A stretch of DNA of 64,000 nucleotides from Neelides folsomi (Eukaryota > Arthropoda > Collembola > Neelipleona > Neelidae), in NCBI GenBank assembly GCA_034687125.1, contig JAQGBZ010000166.1, forward strand, positions 1 to 64,000. Reading direction: 5' to 3'. Under the pieces are notes generated by a model that saw only the letters and a list, made by a program, of their open reading frames with translations, was not told the DNA's origin and searched no databases. A program made the position numbers and the translations under genes. This document shows positions 10,338-25,300 of this stretch, piece by piece (within the stretch, counting starts at the first letter, position 1; each line of letters starts with the position of its first letter).

Positions 10338-13300
10338 CTTCAAAAAAGAGGAAACAGTTAGTTACTCGCTTTGTGTCCTCGCACCATTCCGCATTTGTCT
10401 TCCTTATCTAATGCCCACCTTGGGTCCCAAAGTGAATAATTTCACATTCACTCAACCAAATTCATCTCCCCTCCCCCAACCAACTTTTTTCTCAGAGTTA
10501 ATACTTTAAACCTCTTGAGAAATTGATCCAGATTTATTTGCATATGCCGAGATGCTCATAAATCATCACTATTACGATCCCCAACTGTCTCACCAAAAAA
10601 TATTTTTCCTTTAATGCACTTTCACTATTATTACACTATTTGTAAATTTTCTATCAAAATAACCGTAGTTAAACTTTTATTGATAAAACATTATTTTTAC
10701 TATTTTTATTGATTTCGGTATAATTATTACTTAGTAGAGTACACATTAAAGACGTTCCGGTTGATGGATAGTGAATTTTGAAATTAAAGTATTTTGGCCA
10801 TTTAAATTTATTTGTATTGTTATTGGCCTTTTGCTTCTAACATTTGCCGAATGAATAAATAAGGTAATTTTGATGAATGCATGGCGGAAGTGAGGTTATT
10901 TGGCTCAAATGCATAAAAGCCTGAATGAATTGAAAGTGTCGTAAATTGTCTGGGTAAAGACTTGGGGTTGAGTCGAAATGGAATTCACGATGGAATCAAA
11001 ACGCACATCTGACGCCCCAAATGGGTTAAATGGTCAAAATTGTCATTCATTTCTTAAGAGATTAGTGGAGAGTTGAAAAGGTTCGTTATTTCATTTAGGC
11101 CATCAGTGTCCCGATAAAGTAATCTAATTCTCACTCATGGCGAATAATTAATTCCGAACTCACAGCCCATAGAAGTTATCTCAACCTCCCAGGTGAAGTC
11201 ATTTCTCTCCGGACTTCAACATCCATCATTCAACAAAATAATTTCAATTTCATTTAAGACTCATTTTCACTTCCATATAATAAATAAATTAATTAATAGT
11301 ATAATTTATATTAATTAATTATTATAATGTACAGTATATTATATTGTATTGTATATTCGCTAATTTCCGGATTTAATTAAGCATAATGTTTTCAATTAAC
11401 AATAAATTGATTAACTGTCACATTAAATAGAATAATTCTATTTAATCCTAGTGTAATAATCTAATAATCCTTTTCATTAATTCTACATTGTTTCATTTCG
11501 GTTTATTATTTGTAATTGTAATTAATCTAATTAAACAATTTAATTTCAAATATAAGAAAATATGTTTTATTTAAAATTAACGCATTTATTTATTTTCACA
11601 TTATAAGGAAAATATTCATTTATTCAAATTAACTAATTGGGCCTCAAGATTGATGAATAAATATAATTAAACCGTTTTGTTAAATTAATTTTCCCTTTAT
11701 GGAAATCTACCGAGTTGGGGGGAATTAGTTTAATATGAAAGGGTTTTTTTAAATTTCTCTTTTTTTAGCTGTTGGCCTTTCCCTTTGCCATAACTTTGAG
11801 TTGTTGTCTTGTTGTGGTGGTTGAGAAATGACCAAAGATTTCTCTTTGGACTTTCCGCATCTCCCCCTTGGCTCCGAGTGTGTGTGAGTGTGTTGTTGCA
11901 ATTTGTGAATTTTGAGGGAGATTAGACGTGAGGGATGTTGGCCATAATTCTGTTGGAGGATCTCCGACCGACACAGCGGATTTATACATCTTTTATCTTC
12001 CGTTGAAGTCCCATATATTTCACAAAGGCCGGTTGTATAAATCTGAGGGCTGGCGGATGAACTCCGCGTCCCCATAAATTATCCAAAGCCAGAAGAGCCA
12101 GTTAAATTATTCAATATTTTAAAGAGGGATTTTAATGACAGTTCCTGGCTCCCGCTTTCACCTTCACCCGACAACTTAAGGAAGGATTAACCCCGCCATT
12201 CAGATACAATTTTATTAACCACATTTACATAAAATCTATATCTCACAACATCAAAAGGAATGAAATAAACTAATTTAAGTAAATAAACAAAAAATAAAGT
12301 AATTTACTATATTTAGGTAAATAAACAATTTAATTTATTGTTTATACATAATTTAGCAATTTTGGTCAAATCCTGAATTTATGTAATTTATCGGGAAAGT
12401 CCCCTGGTGAGGTGCGAAGAAACCCACAATTTCCATAATAAATTCTGTCCTCTCATGCACATCGCACATCGGGTAAAATTTGTATGTTGAATAGTTGAGA
12501 GGGGAGTTGAGAGGGAACCAACAAAGTTCTCGACTTCTCAAGAGCGATTAACCGAACGCAATTCCGATCCTGAGGTGAAGTTAGAAGTCAACATAGGGAG
12601 ACGCAGGAATAATATACACACGATACACAACTAATGTACATATCATTATGATTAATTGAATTTCCCCCACTCATTATTTCTTGTTATTGTAGTAATTGCG
12701 GTTGACGTGTGAGAATAAGAATGATCTGAAAAGAAGGGTACCATTGAGGACGTGGACGAGGAGCGAATGAGGTGCGGCATTTGAAGGGTTGCAAGTATAC
12801 CGACCCGAATCACTTGGTCGAGCTCCATGAATAAGAAGATACGAAGTGGTCGTTTCTCCTCTGTTAATTAAATAAGAAATTAAATATGATTTAATTTTAA
12901 TAATTTTAATCTGTATTTAATTTTATTTATATTTACCTGACTGTGATGTCTGAAACTCCTCCTCGTGGTGAATTGTAGCTGATTATCTGTATAAAACATT
13001 CAAGAATACTTTAATTATTTTAATTCGTAAAATGATGATAAATTGTTGTTCCGAAGGGGAGTTCAAAGTTTAAGTAATGGTTCATTCATAGTTAATCCAG
13101 ATTGCATTTTAGTTTGTTTTGTGCAGCTGAGCGGGGAAGTTTGAGTAAAGTTGAAGTAAACTTTGGCCCAAATGGGACACGAGGATTAAAAGACGTTAAG
13201 TCAAGTTGTTAAGAAAGAGAAAGCGAAATGACAAAAAGACAATATTTAGGATCTCAAAGAAAAACTTATTTTCACTTCGCGTTTTTTTCTATTGCGTTAT

Positions 13301-16300
13301 AAAAAATTAGAAGGCGTATTCCCCAAGTTCTATTAGAACCAACTTCGAGTGTTTGTACAAATATACCAAATATCATCCTATATCTTTATATATGTTACAT
13401 AAAGTACATATAAGAAAATACAAATACACATTCGTATATATTTAGGTATGGTATATTTAGGTATGGTATATTTAGGTATGGTATATTTTTAGGGGAGATA
13501 GTAAAAGAGTTTCTAATATAAATAGTTCTACGTTGAGTACAAGGAAGAGCAACAACGGAACAATTTACTTTTTTTATTGTCTGCCTTAAAACTTTTCGAC
13601 CCTCCCCACCGACCCTTAACTTTCTACCTTGGCAAAATGCATTCCAAATTCCCTTCACATCTCCCGGAACGAAGGCTGAGAAAAAGGAAAGTTGAAAAGT
13701 TGGAGAAGTTTAAATTCCCAAATAATTCCTCAATTGTACAAATTGGGAAATTGTAGCCTAAAATTGGGAAGTTAATGCCTGGGCTCTCCCAATGCGAGTA
13801 CAATACTCTTCCTGTATGAACTCTCCCTCCTGTATTTATGCGCCCCACAACCAAACCTCCATTCAACATCTTTTCAATAACTTCCCACTCTAACTTTCCC
13901 TTAACTTCTTCAAAGACTTTAAAATGGATAAACACACATTAAACTTATAATCCAATGAATGCCAAATCAAAATTTGTTTCTTTTTCCTAAAAATTTCAAT
14001 TCTTATTTTTTCATCAACTTCATCACAATTTCTCACATCCAACTTTTTGATCCAATTCCTTCTCTCAACCCTTCCATTTTTACGCCCACACTTCCTTTAT
14101 CCTATTATGTTTTATGCAAACATTTCCTTATTCCTTATTCCTGATATCTTTCTTACAGTTTTCCTGCAGTTCCAGAGCACTTTGTAAGTCCTTTAGACTT
14201 TAGGTAATGGAAGATTAAAAACCAATAAAAATTCATAAGAAGGAGATTAAGTCTTTTTTTAACCGTGGGGCTTATTATTTATTACGAGCATTCCTTATGT
14301 ATTCCTTATACCATACCTATACAGATACTTATACAGGTCCAGGTATGATTGGAAGTATGCGTGGGATGATTGAAAAGAGTTATAATTGATAATATAGGAA
14401 AATAAGCTTGTGGTAATGGAAGGGGGATAATGGGAATTGTTGTAGATTGGATCTTGGATTGACGCATATGGGAAATCGATGTGTGTGAAGGGTCAGTCGG
14501 GGACTCACAGCGTTGTTGTGGTTCCAGATGATGTACGACGGTGGCTGCGGTGAATATTTCACTGTGCAGGTGAGGTTGATCGTTGAACCACGGTCGATGA
14601 ACACGTCAGGACCACCAACAACCTCCGTCACTGGCTCTGCATTCAAAACAACAATTTGATTCAATTTGAGACATTCGACCGTCTAGACTCAACACACTTT
14701 TATTTAATATCTACACTCCTTTGCTAACACGGTTTAATAATGAAACATAGTGGGATAGTATTTCACGGTTTTCACGGGAATGTGTAGGAGAATATTTCTC
14801 GGAGATTTCTATGCTTATTTCTTGGAAGTTTATGACCCAGAACCGTTTGGGCCCATCTGCGTGAATGCAGAAAATGACTCGAAAGTTAAAACTCAAATGA
14901 CGACTCGGCGTGCTCAAAATTTCAATTTCAAGAATTCTCATGTTTGTTTTGATTACAAAATGGTTATTATTTATTCCACATCTATATCCTATACAAGATA
15001 TACATTGTATGTACTATTTTGTATTAAATAGGATAGATACGCATTGATATGTATTTTAGATATTGTATATCTCGGACTAAATTGGAATCTTGGATAAAAT
15101 ATAAATATCTAACACTATGGTATAGATATGAACCATGGAACAAAAACAAATGAAGTGAATGTTTGTAGTTTCGTATATCATTGTTGATACAAATGGTGAT
15201 AAAAGGGAATGTGAGTGAAAGCATATAGGACTGAGGTGGGCCAAGGATGTTTTCTAATTAGCAAATATTCAGAATTGAATTCTAAGACAAACCCACATCC
15301 CTATTTTCCCTATTCAAGACTCCTATTATTCCCAAATTCTATTCAAGTCATGAATGGCCGACTTGTATATACAACCTCATAGAAGCTAGAACGGATTTTT
15401 GTATACCATTCAAGCTTTTTAATTCCTAAACATATTGAGCAATACATTTCCAAATTGGATGACTTTCAAAGAACCAAAAAGTAATCAAATGAATTTCAGA
15501 TTTTATCCTTTGTATAAAAACCGTATCTGGTATACAACATCCCATTACCTCATATATATGGCCTATACAACATCTTGGTTTCTTCGAATATAAAATACAT
15601 GTAAAGACACTGTAAGGTATATTGGATTGTGAATAAGATTGTTATGATCAAACTTCATACTTATGTCAAACGCATTTACTCCTTTCATCGGCTATAAGAA
15701 AACGAAACTGAAAAATATAAGTTTAGCCCTATACTGTAAATTCTAGCTTGATTAAATGAATATTGGTATACAAATATGGTATTTAATATTCAACTATGAG
15801 ATACATACGCAAAATGATAGGTATGTGTGGTATATACAGATGTTTAATAAAGTTTAAATGAATGGGTTTAAATAGGGTAAAGGAGAATTGGCATTAAAAT
15901 TGGGCATTTGGAGTCTGTTGGGTCTTTTAAGGTTTCTTACTTTCCCTCCTGACTTATTAATTCCAGGCGGTGAGCAAAAAGAAAAGGCTTTTCTCAATGA
16001 CCCACTTGCGCCCTCGAATATTATCACTACACTTCCCAACCTCCCGTCCTTCTCTTAATTTCAAATCGATAAGTTTCTCTATCTCCTTAAATCTCTTCCC
16101 CAGAATGAACATTTAATTACTCTCCGCTCTTGGAAGAACTTGGAGACTCTTTTCAAAACCCATTGCGCCCACTTCCTCCTTCTAGGCAAATTAAATACTT
16201 TTTACAAGAAGGAAAGAACAAAATTGATTTCGACTCATTTTCCCCATTTATTCCTTGAGGGAGCTACGAAAGGAAATTTTAGGTGGAAGAATTTTAAGTT

Positions 16301-19300
16301 GATTAAGAAAATTAGGACACGCCTATCTTATGTAATTAAAATGATGTTGAGAAATGTAATGTAGTATTAAATTATTAAAAGCTAAGCTTAAATGTAAGTA
16401 AAAATGTCGAAATGGTTATATGGTATAAGCAAACAGTATTTAAGCGGAGAAATACGAAATTATAATTAAGGATGAATTGTATTTGTTGTAAATTGTGAGC
16501 TGCTGCAAAATTAATTTCATTAAACAAATTTTCTATAAATTGTTAATTACAATTATTGCAACTTTGCAAAACGCATTTATGAATAATTTAATAAGGTAGA
16601 AGAAATATTATTACTGTGTAAAATTGTATTCCTAATTTATAGTGAACTTAATCATAAATATAGGAAATATAAAACATATTTATATTCGTTGTAGTTGTAA
16701 TATAATTTTATTCCTTTTAAAAGTTTAAAATTTTAATGAAGGGAAGTTTAAGCGAAAGTAGATGAATGAAGAAAAAAAGTTGGCTCATTAATCAACAACT
16801 TGACAAATCAATAATGAATGCAAGGGACATTTTCAATGCATAATTTAAAAAGTTGTTCAGTTTTTAAATTTTAATTATAAATAATAATTATATAACTAGG
16901 TTAAAGTACAGATACGTTTTCCATCGGATTTAATTCACGCAGAATGTACAGAAAAAGCGAATTCTATTTTCTTGTCAAGCTAATGATTTTTAGGTATAAG
17001 AATTTAATCTGAGATTATGTAGGCGAGGATTTAATGGAGTTCTGACTGAGCAAATAAGGATTTACCTCCTTGAATCTCATAAAACTTAAAAAGATTTTAA
17101 ATTAAAAGGAAATAAAGAAAAGTTTAATCCAAACAAAGGATTTTTTAAAGAGGGGGAAATGTAAATTTCATTTTTTTCCAATTTCAGGATTCCCAAAGGG
17201 CTCCAATTACGTTTATTTAAAACAGATCTTTGAATGGGATCGCAAAGCAATTTACGAATCTACGCAATCTACGCAATCTGCTCAAATAGATTAGATTTTA
17301 ATATACAAATACAGAGATAGCCTTTTATTACTTTATTACATCGTAGCTTATTTTACGCTGATATAAAAATAAATTAACCAAGATTAGAAAAAATAGTTCG
17401 AACTTTTTAAGATTCGCCAATTCTCAAAAGGGAGCTGTTAAAAAGTAAATAGAGTAAAGTAAAGGAACCAAGAGGGAACAATTACTATTGTACCAGAGAA
17501 AAAAATGAAGAATAAGTTTCCCAAGCTGTGGATTTTTAAATTAAAGCTGGAAAGTTCCTCGTGTGGGTTTCTCCACTTTTCTGCATTTGGTCGGTCTTTT
17601 AATGTGGAGATTTGGAATGGTGGAATTATGTTTTAAGGACTTCTTCATATAATATTCCCCTCTAACTCCGGGTTCATTGGAAGTTTAGAGAATTTAATAA
17701 TTTCTGGAGTCTCACACTCTCCTGATATCAAGAGAATTAGCATTAGAAGGGCCACTCAGACGTTTCAACTTTGAGGACTTTGAGAATCATAATCATTTCG
17801 TCTCCCCATATTTCCATCTCTTAAGCATCTCTCATCTCATTTCACGAGGAAAGTTGATGCGGGGAGTGGAGGGAATTTATTATAAATACGCCCTTTGAAC
17901 TTTCACTTTATCCTCCAAACAGCCTCCATTCTACTTCACATCTCCCCCATCTCCATCCACTCTTAAGATAATTAGAAAGCGGGAGAAAAACCATTCCAAA
18001 AATCAAACGACTCTTCAAATCTCATACTCAGACTCACTAACCCAAAACTTTACCAAGTGTGCAGAAAAATGTGCAAAAAATATGCCAAATTCTCATATGC
18101 ATAAGTTAAGATGTTTTTGATGTCCGAAAGAAATTGGGAAAAAACTTTAACATATTTAATATATGGCATAAATAATAATAATAATAAATTCCTTACAAAA
18201 TTCTATGTTAAGGAAAAGTAGAGCAATATTTAATATATTATGAAACTTCATATGTATACAAAATACAACTAGGTATGTACAACGATGTAACTATGGTACA
18301 AAACTATGTTACATGTTACAGATATTATAACCATATACAGATAACATTAAATGTATGTAATGTATTCTGTATTAAAACATGTTGGTGAATTATATTTTAT
18401 AATCTATAAATTAACGTCATTGAATAGAATCCGAAAAATATCCAAAATATGATAAATGGTTTTTTTTTATTAAGCAATAGGATATTCCTAGATATAGTGT
18501 TTATAGGGTTTTTTAATGTATAGACACCCGGGTACTTAAAAATTGAAAGATAGTGATAAAAGGATTTATTTGAGGAAATCGAACATGACCTCGGTGTGGA
18601 ACTCATTAAAAAGAAGTTGATGGAAGGTTTGGGAAAAAATTCACCCTAATGCGGCCCCTTCATTTTTTTACAGCTTCTCCGAATTCCGCGAAGGAACTTC
18701 AATAGATTCAAGAAGCTGATAAGAACCCAACAAACTTTTCACTCCTCTGCTCCCATTTCAAATCCCTATTACATTCAATACAAAAGTTATGCTCAAGGGT
18801 CCTTAAACACGTACTTACATAACCAACATACATAAATACAACATAACATTACATATTATAAATATGATACATATGTCCCTTATGTTCACTCATGTTCACT
18901 CATGCTTATATTGTATGTTTAGTCCGTCCAATTTCGAGCATTTTTGAAAGTAGAAGGAATAAATAGCAGAGGTCAAGAAGGAATTTGTGTTGAGTGGCCA
19001 AGTGATGTTTTATTCCTTCTCTTTTTATATTAGAAATGCTTATTATACCTTATGGGCATTTTTTCCTTCGGAATTTGTTATTGGAGATTCTTCCTTTTAT
19101 CTGTTAAATGAATATTGATTCGTAAGGGTGAGTTTTTGGGAGAAGATGGGAAAGATAGAGAAATTGAAGCAATTAACATTTAATTCCACTACTCGACTTT
19201 CCCTATTCTGGACGGGTTGATCCAATTACGATGCAATAGTTATTAACCACCTTCGCTAACATTACCAAGTTCCTACCTTTCACAACTCGCCATTAATTCT

Positions 19301-22300
19301 CCTACTCAAATTGCTTTCGCGGGTGGCGACGCTGCGAGACATCCGAGGCCTCATGTATATTTCATTTCCATCACTTTCCATTTCATTTACTTCCTCATTT
19401 TTATATTTCGATCCCCAATTTCCATTCCTTTTTAAATTAACTGAATTAATTACAATAAAATTACAATTTAGAAAAAAATTCAAAAATTGGTAAAAAGCTA
19501 ACATATCTATAAAAAGCTAATAGGTACAAATTTATTTATATATAAATATTTTATTAAAATTCGCTGTATGGATTTATTTGAATTAAATCAATTGGGCCAA
19601 ATCTAACATTTTCATCTGTCCTTATTTGATGAATTACAAAACAATAAAATTTGTTGATTAAGATAAAAATATAAAAAAAAGATGTAGATTGTTGATGCAT
19701 ATTTCCCCCCAAAGCTCATTTGTTTATGAGCGCTAAAGGAATGATCGTAAAGGGTAAATTGAAAAGATAATTTGTGTGTGGGAATAAATTTACGGTCCTC
19801 GCATAAGCCGTAAAGATTTGAATCTCCAAGTAAAGACATGTTTATGCATAATTAAACGCGACAAGCATAAACAGAGTTAGAAATAGGGTGATCGATTTAA
19901 TATAAAAAAATTCTAATTTAAAATTATCGTAAACTATGTCAAGAAGATAAAACTTGGTTTATGCTCCCTCACTTTCTTCCTATCTTATTAATTGGATATC
20001 TCGCTCCTTTTTCTTATTCAACCTGAAAATGAGTGGAAATTCTCCCTTTGGCTCTGTTGGTTCATTTACATGCTTTATTTACACGCAGAATACGCGTGTT
20101 CACGACCCGTAAACTTAATCATTTTAATAACAACTTTATTAAAAATTTGAATACACTTTGGATATTCTGCCCATGGAATTCCTCCCCTCATTTAACGCCA
20201 TTTTATGCAAATATTAAGTAATAGGAAGTTAAATATGGTTTCTTATGATCTTCATTAAGATTATTTACAATGTTTATGAAAGTGACGAAGTTGAGGAATT
20301 TTGACACTGATAGGGATAAAATTCCATTTTATATTTTCTTTCCATCATCTTGTTTCCATTAAGATACACTTAACTAAATATATATGGTAGTATAGGTAGG
20401 TAGTATGTTAAAGTGTACAATAGTAACCGTCATCATATAGCTGTATAATTTGTATAAATATTAAGTGCGTTATATGAGTTGTATGATAAATGTGTAAAAA
20501 GGTCCCATATGGTTCCCTTGTGTTGGGTGCCAAGAGATTTGGTTGGAGTTAATGAAGGCGGTAATTGGCAACACTTTGAATGGGGAAATGCGTCGGAGTT
20601 GAACCACCAGACCTCTTCTGCCAATCTTCCCCAGATCAAGAATGAAAACGTGTGAGAGACAAAGGGAAAAGAGGAAGAACTTCACACGTGGCACAAAATA
20701 ATAAGAACAATTTTCACTTCCCCTAAATCTAACCCTACATTAGTACGAACTTAGATGAAGTTTTTATTAATAATATGGAGACCCGCTGGGGGAGTCAACT
20801 TGAAGGGTCATTGAGAAATTGAGAAAGAGGAAGGATTTCACGCAGTGGCCATTTATTACAACTAATCATTTCACATCATCTCATATATTATTTCATTCAC
20901 ATTTATTTCCAAAAATCTAAGAAATCCGTAATTTAATTTACCAAATTGTCCTTTAAATTAATAATGATTTAATTTTCAACTCACCAACAACGCTGAGGTG
21001 TACAAAGTGTGATGTGTGTGGAGTGGTTGAGATTTGACATTCATAGACGCCGGAGTCTCGTATTTGGGGATATCTAATGACCAAGGAGTAGTCGTCCGAA
21101 ATTGGGGAATGAACTGCCCGGAACCTTTGGTCCGTCGTGTACGTATATCTTCCCACAGTGAGGAGGTGAATGTCGCGATGGCGAACCCACGAGACCTGAA
21201 ACCATAACTTCAATTACATCCCTCGTCTTAATCAACTCCAAGACACACTTGGACTCTTAATAAACCCCATTCTCCGTCTGCGCCTATTACACTAAATGAC
21301 ATTTATACCATCCTGATCATTATTACTATACAAAGACATATCGTACAAGACATATCTCTCACAAATTTTTCTTTTTTATAAAGATAGTTAGTTTAATACA
21401 GATAGTTTAATACAGGTAGTTAGTATGTTACAGATAGTTCAAATAAATTATATTTACTCAATGCATTAGTTATAAGAGTATATTTGGAGTATTTTACAGA
21501 GATATAATATAAGTACATATATCTGTATAACATGGTATATGGTATGGTATAAATTTAGTAAATATATTAAATGATAAGAGTTATAAGGAGAAAGGTATTT
21601 GGATGGCATTAGGAAGTATATTAGCCATCCATATTGATTCACTTCGAATTCTCTCAAAGGAATGAGGTTGGATGGAAATCTCATATGGGGAATTCCTCAT
21701 TTCGGGACTCGGAGGGATTCATTCCTCATTTGACAAGGGGGATCTCAAGTTGATTAAACCGTTGGTTCCTTCAACACTCCCAGATTCCTCTACCCGCAAA
21801 TTCCAAGAGGGAAACCAGGCGGAAGAATGCAGAGACAAACCCGCTTGGCTCTACAAACTTCAAAACCTCACTTTATTAATTCATTCTTTTTAAATTATGC
21901 TTAATTTTCCAAAAGCAATCTGCTAAACTCATTGCAAATATCCATAATCGACTATTAGTGAAAGCATTATAGAAATCTTGTATTTTAAACTCACATTTTA
22001 ATATTAGAATTTTACTCCATTTAGTATCTTACTGTATTTATTTATACCATGTGTCTGTAGTTAAATATTTTGTATGTAATTTATCACTTTGTTTTTCATT
22101 TCGTTTATTGGAATTTGAATTGGTATTTTGGTAAACGTCTTCCGATTCCAACAGGCATAAAATATTAGGAGCTTAATGGAATAACTCGGAATAAGTAATC
22201 CATTTAAGAATTTTGACGAGTCAGATGGAGTGGAAATCCGATCATCAATCATTGGATTAATTAAAAATTCATCGATCAATGAACGGCAGGATTCCATATT

Positions 22301-25300
22301 TAAGAATACTATTAACTATTTAAGTATATTATGATCTCTCAAATTCCTATCGTTTTCAGGAATTCGTTTGGAAAATTCTACTAAATGTGGAATTGGCATA
22401 TTTATTTATAATTTATAATAAACTCTATTTTTTGATTTCTCCAATGTCTTTGATGTTTTTTCCGCTATTGCAGAATCTGACGTACATTGAAATTCTCGTA
22501 TAAAATTCTTTCTACTGATATTTTATATCGCTAATTGGAATAACCATGAAGGGAATGTTCGCGATGACGCACTGGGATATTATTACAAATACTAGAATAA
22601 TATTAGTTCTATATTCCTCAACTGTAATTAATATATTTCATCTTTCAACTCTTACATTTATATTTATATTAAAGACAATACTTTCATACATTTAGTATAT
22701 GTTTGCAATATGTATTAGTGTGTAGGAGTCTACTGACGTAGACATTTGATGTAATTTCATCAAGAGCTTATTAAAGAAAGAAATTCCAGACATGCTTACG
22801 TGATATGGAAGTTAAATAATCATTTGGCTAGTAAAACCCTTTATTGCATGAACATATTCAAATTCTGCATGGAAATGGGAAAAGTAAAAGCTCTCCTTTT
22901 ATTGAACCGAATTAAATATTATAAAGGTTGAGTTATATTGAGCTCATTTAGCTCAAGTGAGCAGAAGTGAGCATGTGGAATTTAGCTGATTGGAATAGTT
23001 ATATATGAGAAATACAATAAACCATATTCCACACTAGCGGGTGTGGAATATAGTTTATTAAGCCTCCCTAAGCGAGCTCTCCTAAATGAGGATTATTCAT
23101 TTAATCCTCTTGGTGTAATTAAGTTGTTTGAAGTTAAATTACAATACGAAAAAAAATTCAACTACTCCATATTAACAAAAACTGCACATGAATGAACTTT
23201 GAATTACTATTTTAGATTCTACTGAAAATATTTATTTAGAATTTTTATTTTAAAATTTTCAACAGAATTTCAATAATTTTCCTGATACGTAAATGCCATT
23301 TTCTCAATTTAACTTTTGAATAAGAAAAAATAGAAGTAAAAATAAAACTGGCCATGATTATTAAAGGTCAAAATTCAAAATTTATGGTTAACTAATTTAT
23401 GGTAGCCATAAAAAGAAAGTAATAATAAAAATTCTCGACATGATTGAACAAAGGTTAGAAAACAATCAAATGGTCTTGAAAAGCTGAAGAATGTAAAAAG
23501 TGAAAAAAAAGTAGTTCAACATTCAAATTCCATTAACTGGGATGAATTGAGGAAGGAATGAACATGAGAAGAAAGTAAATCGAGAGATGAGGAATTCTTT
23601 TAATATTATATCTCTTCAAAAAGACCGGATGAGACTTTTCTTATCCATTAAATGGAAAAAGATAAGAGAAGAATCTCCTCGTTTCTTTCCTCCAAAGGCC
23701 CGCCTTTGAAGCTTTTCCTTCCACGCTCCCGAATTGGGTCTTTTAGTCGTAAATTAACATAAAAAGATGAGTGTCATGGGAGAGAGTGCCAAGGGACGGA
23801 GATTTCTTTATTATTTACACACATCCATGGTCCTTTAAAAACGACAAGGGAGGAATGAAACTAACGACGCCAAATAGGTACTTCTCCAGAATAGGAGAAA
23901 AATGCATAAATACGATTTCTCGTACATTCCCCGTTCTCTTAATTCATTCCACACAGATTTTCCTATTTCTTTGTTTCTCCTATATACCATACATAATATG
24001 TACATACAATATGTATGATACAATGATACATATACAGAAAGTACACGTAGTAAAAAATAAAGAACATAATGTTAAATGTTAACATATGGGACTTTTGTTT
24101 GAAATAAGAGAGAAATAATATATTTATTTATATTAGTCAATTACACTCTTCAAATCTCCAGTAAAGTTAAATCATTTAAATATTTTTTAAAATCCGCGTT
24201 TCTTCCCTCTATTTGAAAAAAAACCTTCCAACCGTTTCCCCACTCATATCATGGCTGAATGCATTCATGTAAATAAGGGCCATTGCCAGGAGCGAGAAAT
24301 CGATTGGCTTCAAATGTAAGTAGAACAATATGGATTTATATATGGCCCTTCGGTTTAAAATATTTCAACGTCTCCCACTAAAACACCTTTAAAGTGAATA
24401 AAACACGTTGATAACATTCCTTGTTCCTTTTCTCTCCATATACCATACATATGGTGCATAAAATATACAGAATATCCTAATAATACCAAAGTCGTATTTT
24501 TCGTATACCTCTAGTACAAACCTTTGAATAGCCGAACATGACAATTCTTTATTTGTACATTTTTATTTGATTTCGCTTCAACTGTAAAGTGCATGCGAGT
24601 CATATTTATCCAACATTTATTATCATATAGATACTTGGTATAACAGCCATATAAAAATTTCATATTGACTCGGCGGTGTTTTTGGATTTTTATATTCGAT
24701 CAAGAATGTACAAAGTCGGGGAGTTGAATAATACGTGTTTATGATCAATTCATTTTGAAAAGTCGGACACAATAAAATGGAGCATATCGAAATAATACAT
24801 TATGTATATATTACTATGTATATTTCTATATGGTATATCGTATTGTATTTCCTATATTATTATGTTTTTGAGTGAGAAAAGTGTAAGGAAGTAATATAAG
24901 GTAGAAATAATGTAAGGTTTGATATATGAAATTTTTTGAATTTTTGTTTCGTGTTTCGCTATTCCTTTTGTGTTTTGTGTGACATGAGAGAGATGTTGGT
25001 TGGTATTATTTGTGCGAATAAGTTTGAACACGATGTTTCCTCAAAACTCAAAGGACTTCGCCCCTCCGACGTTTTTGACAGTTGACATTAATTTCTCACT
25101 CACTCCGTTGGCGGAATCTGGTCATATTTCTCCCTAAGGCCCGCAGTCTCCGCTCCTTTTGTCAAGTAGATGGGGAAAAGTTTTTCAAGGCTCCAACGAC
25201 GACCCGCGAGGAAAGCGCCTTTGTCATTTCCCAAATAAGCTTCATTAACGACACACACATGTCCCTCGAGCTAAATTAATGTGCACTCATTTCGGAATCC

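Noticed and set aside
10133-10411. 92-codon plus-strand open frame
   Set aside because: It is the antisense shadow of dpr coding exon 7.
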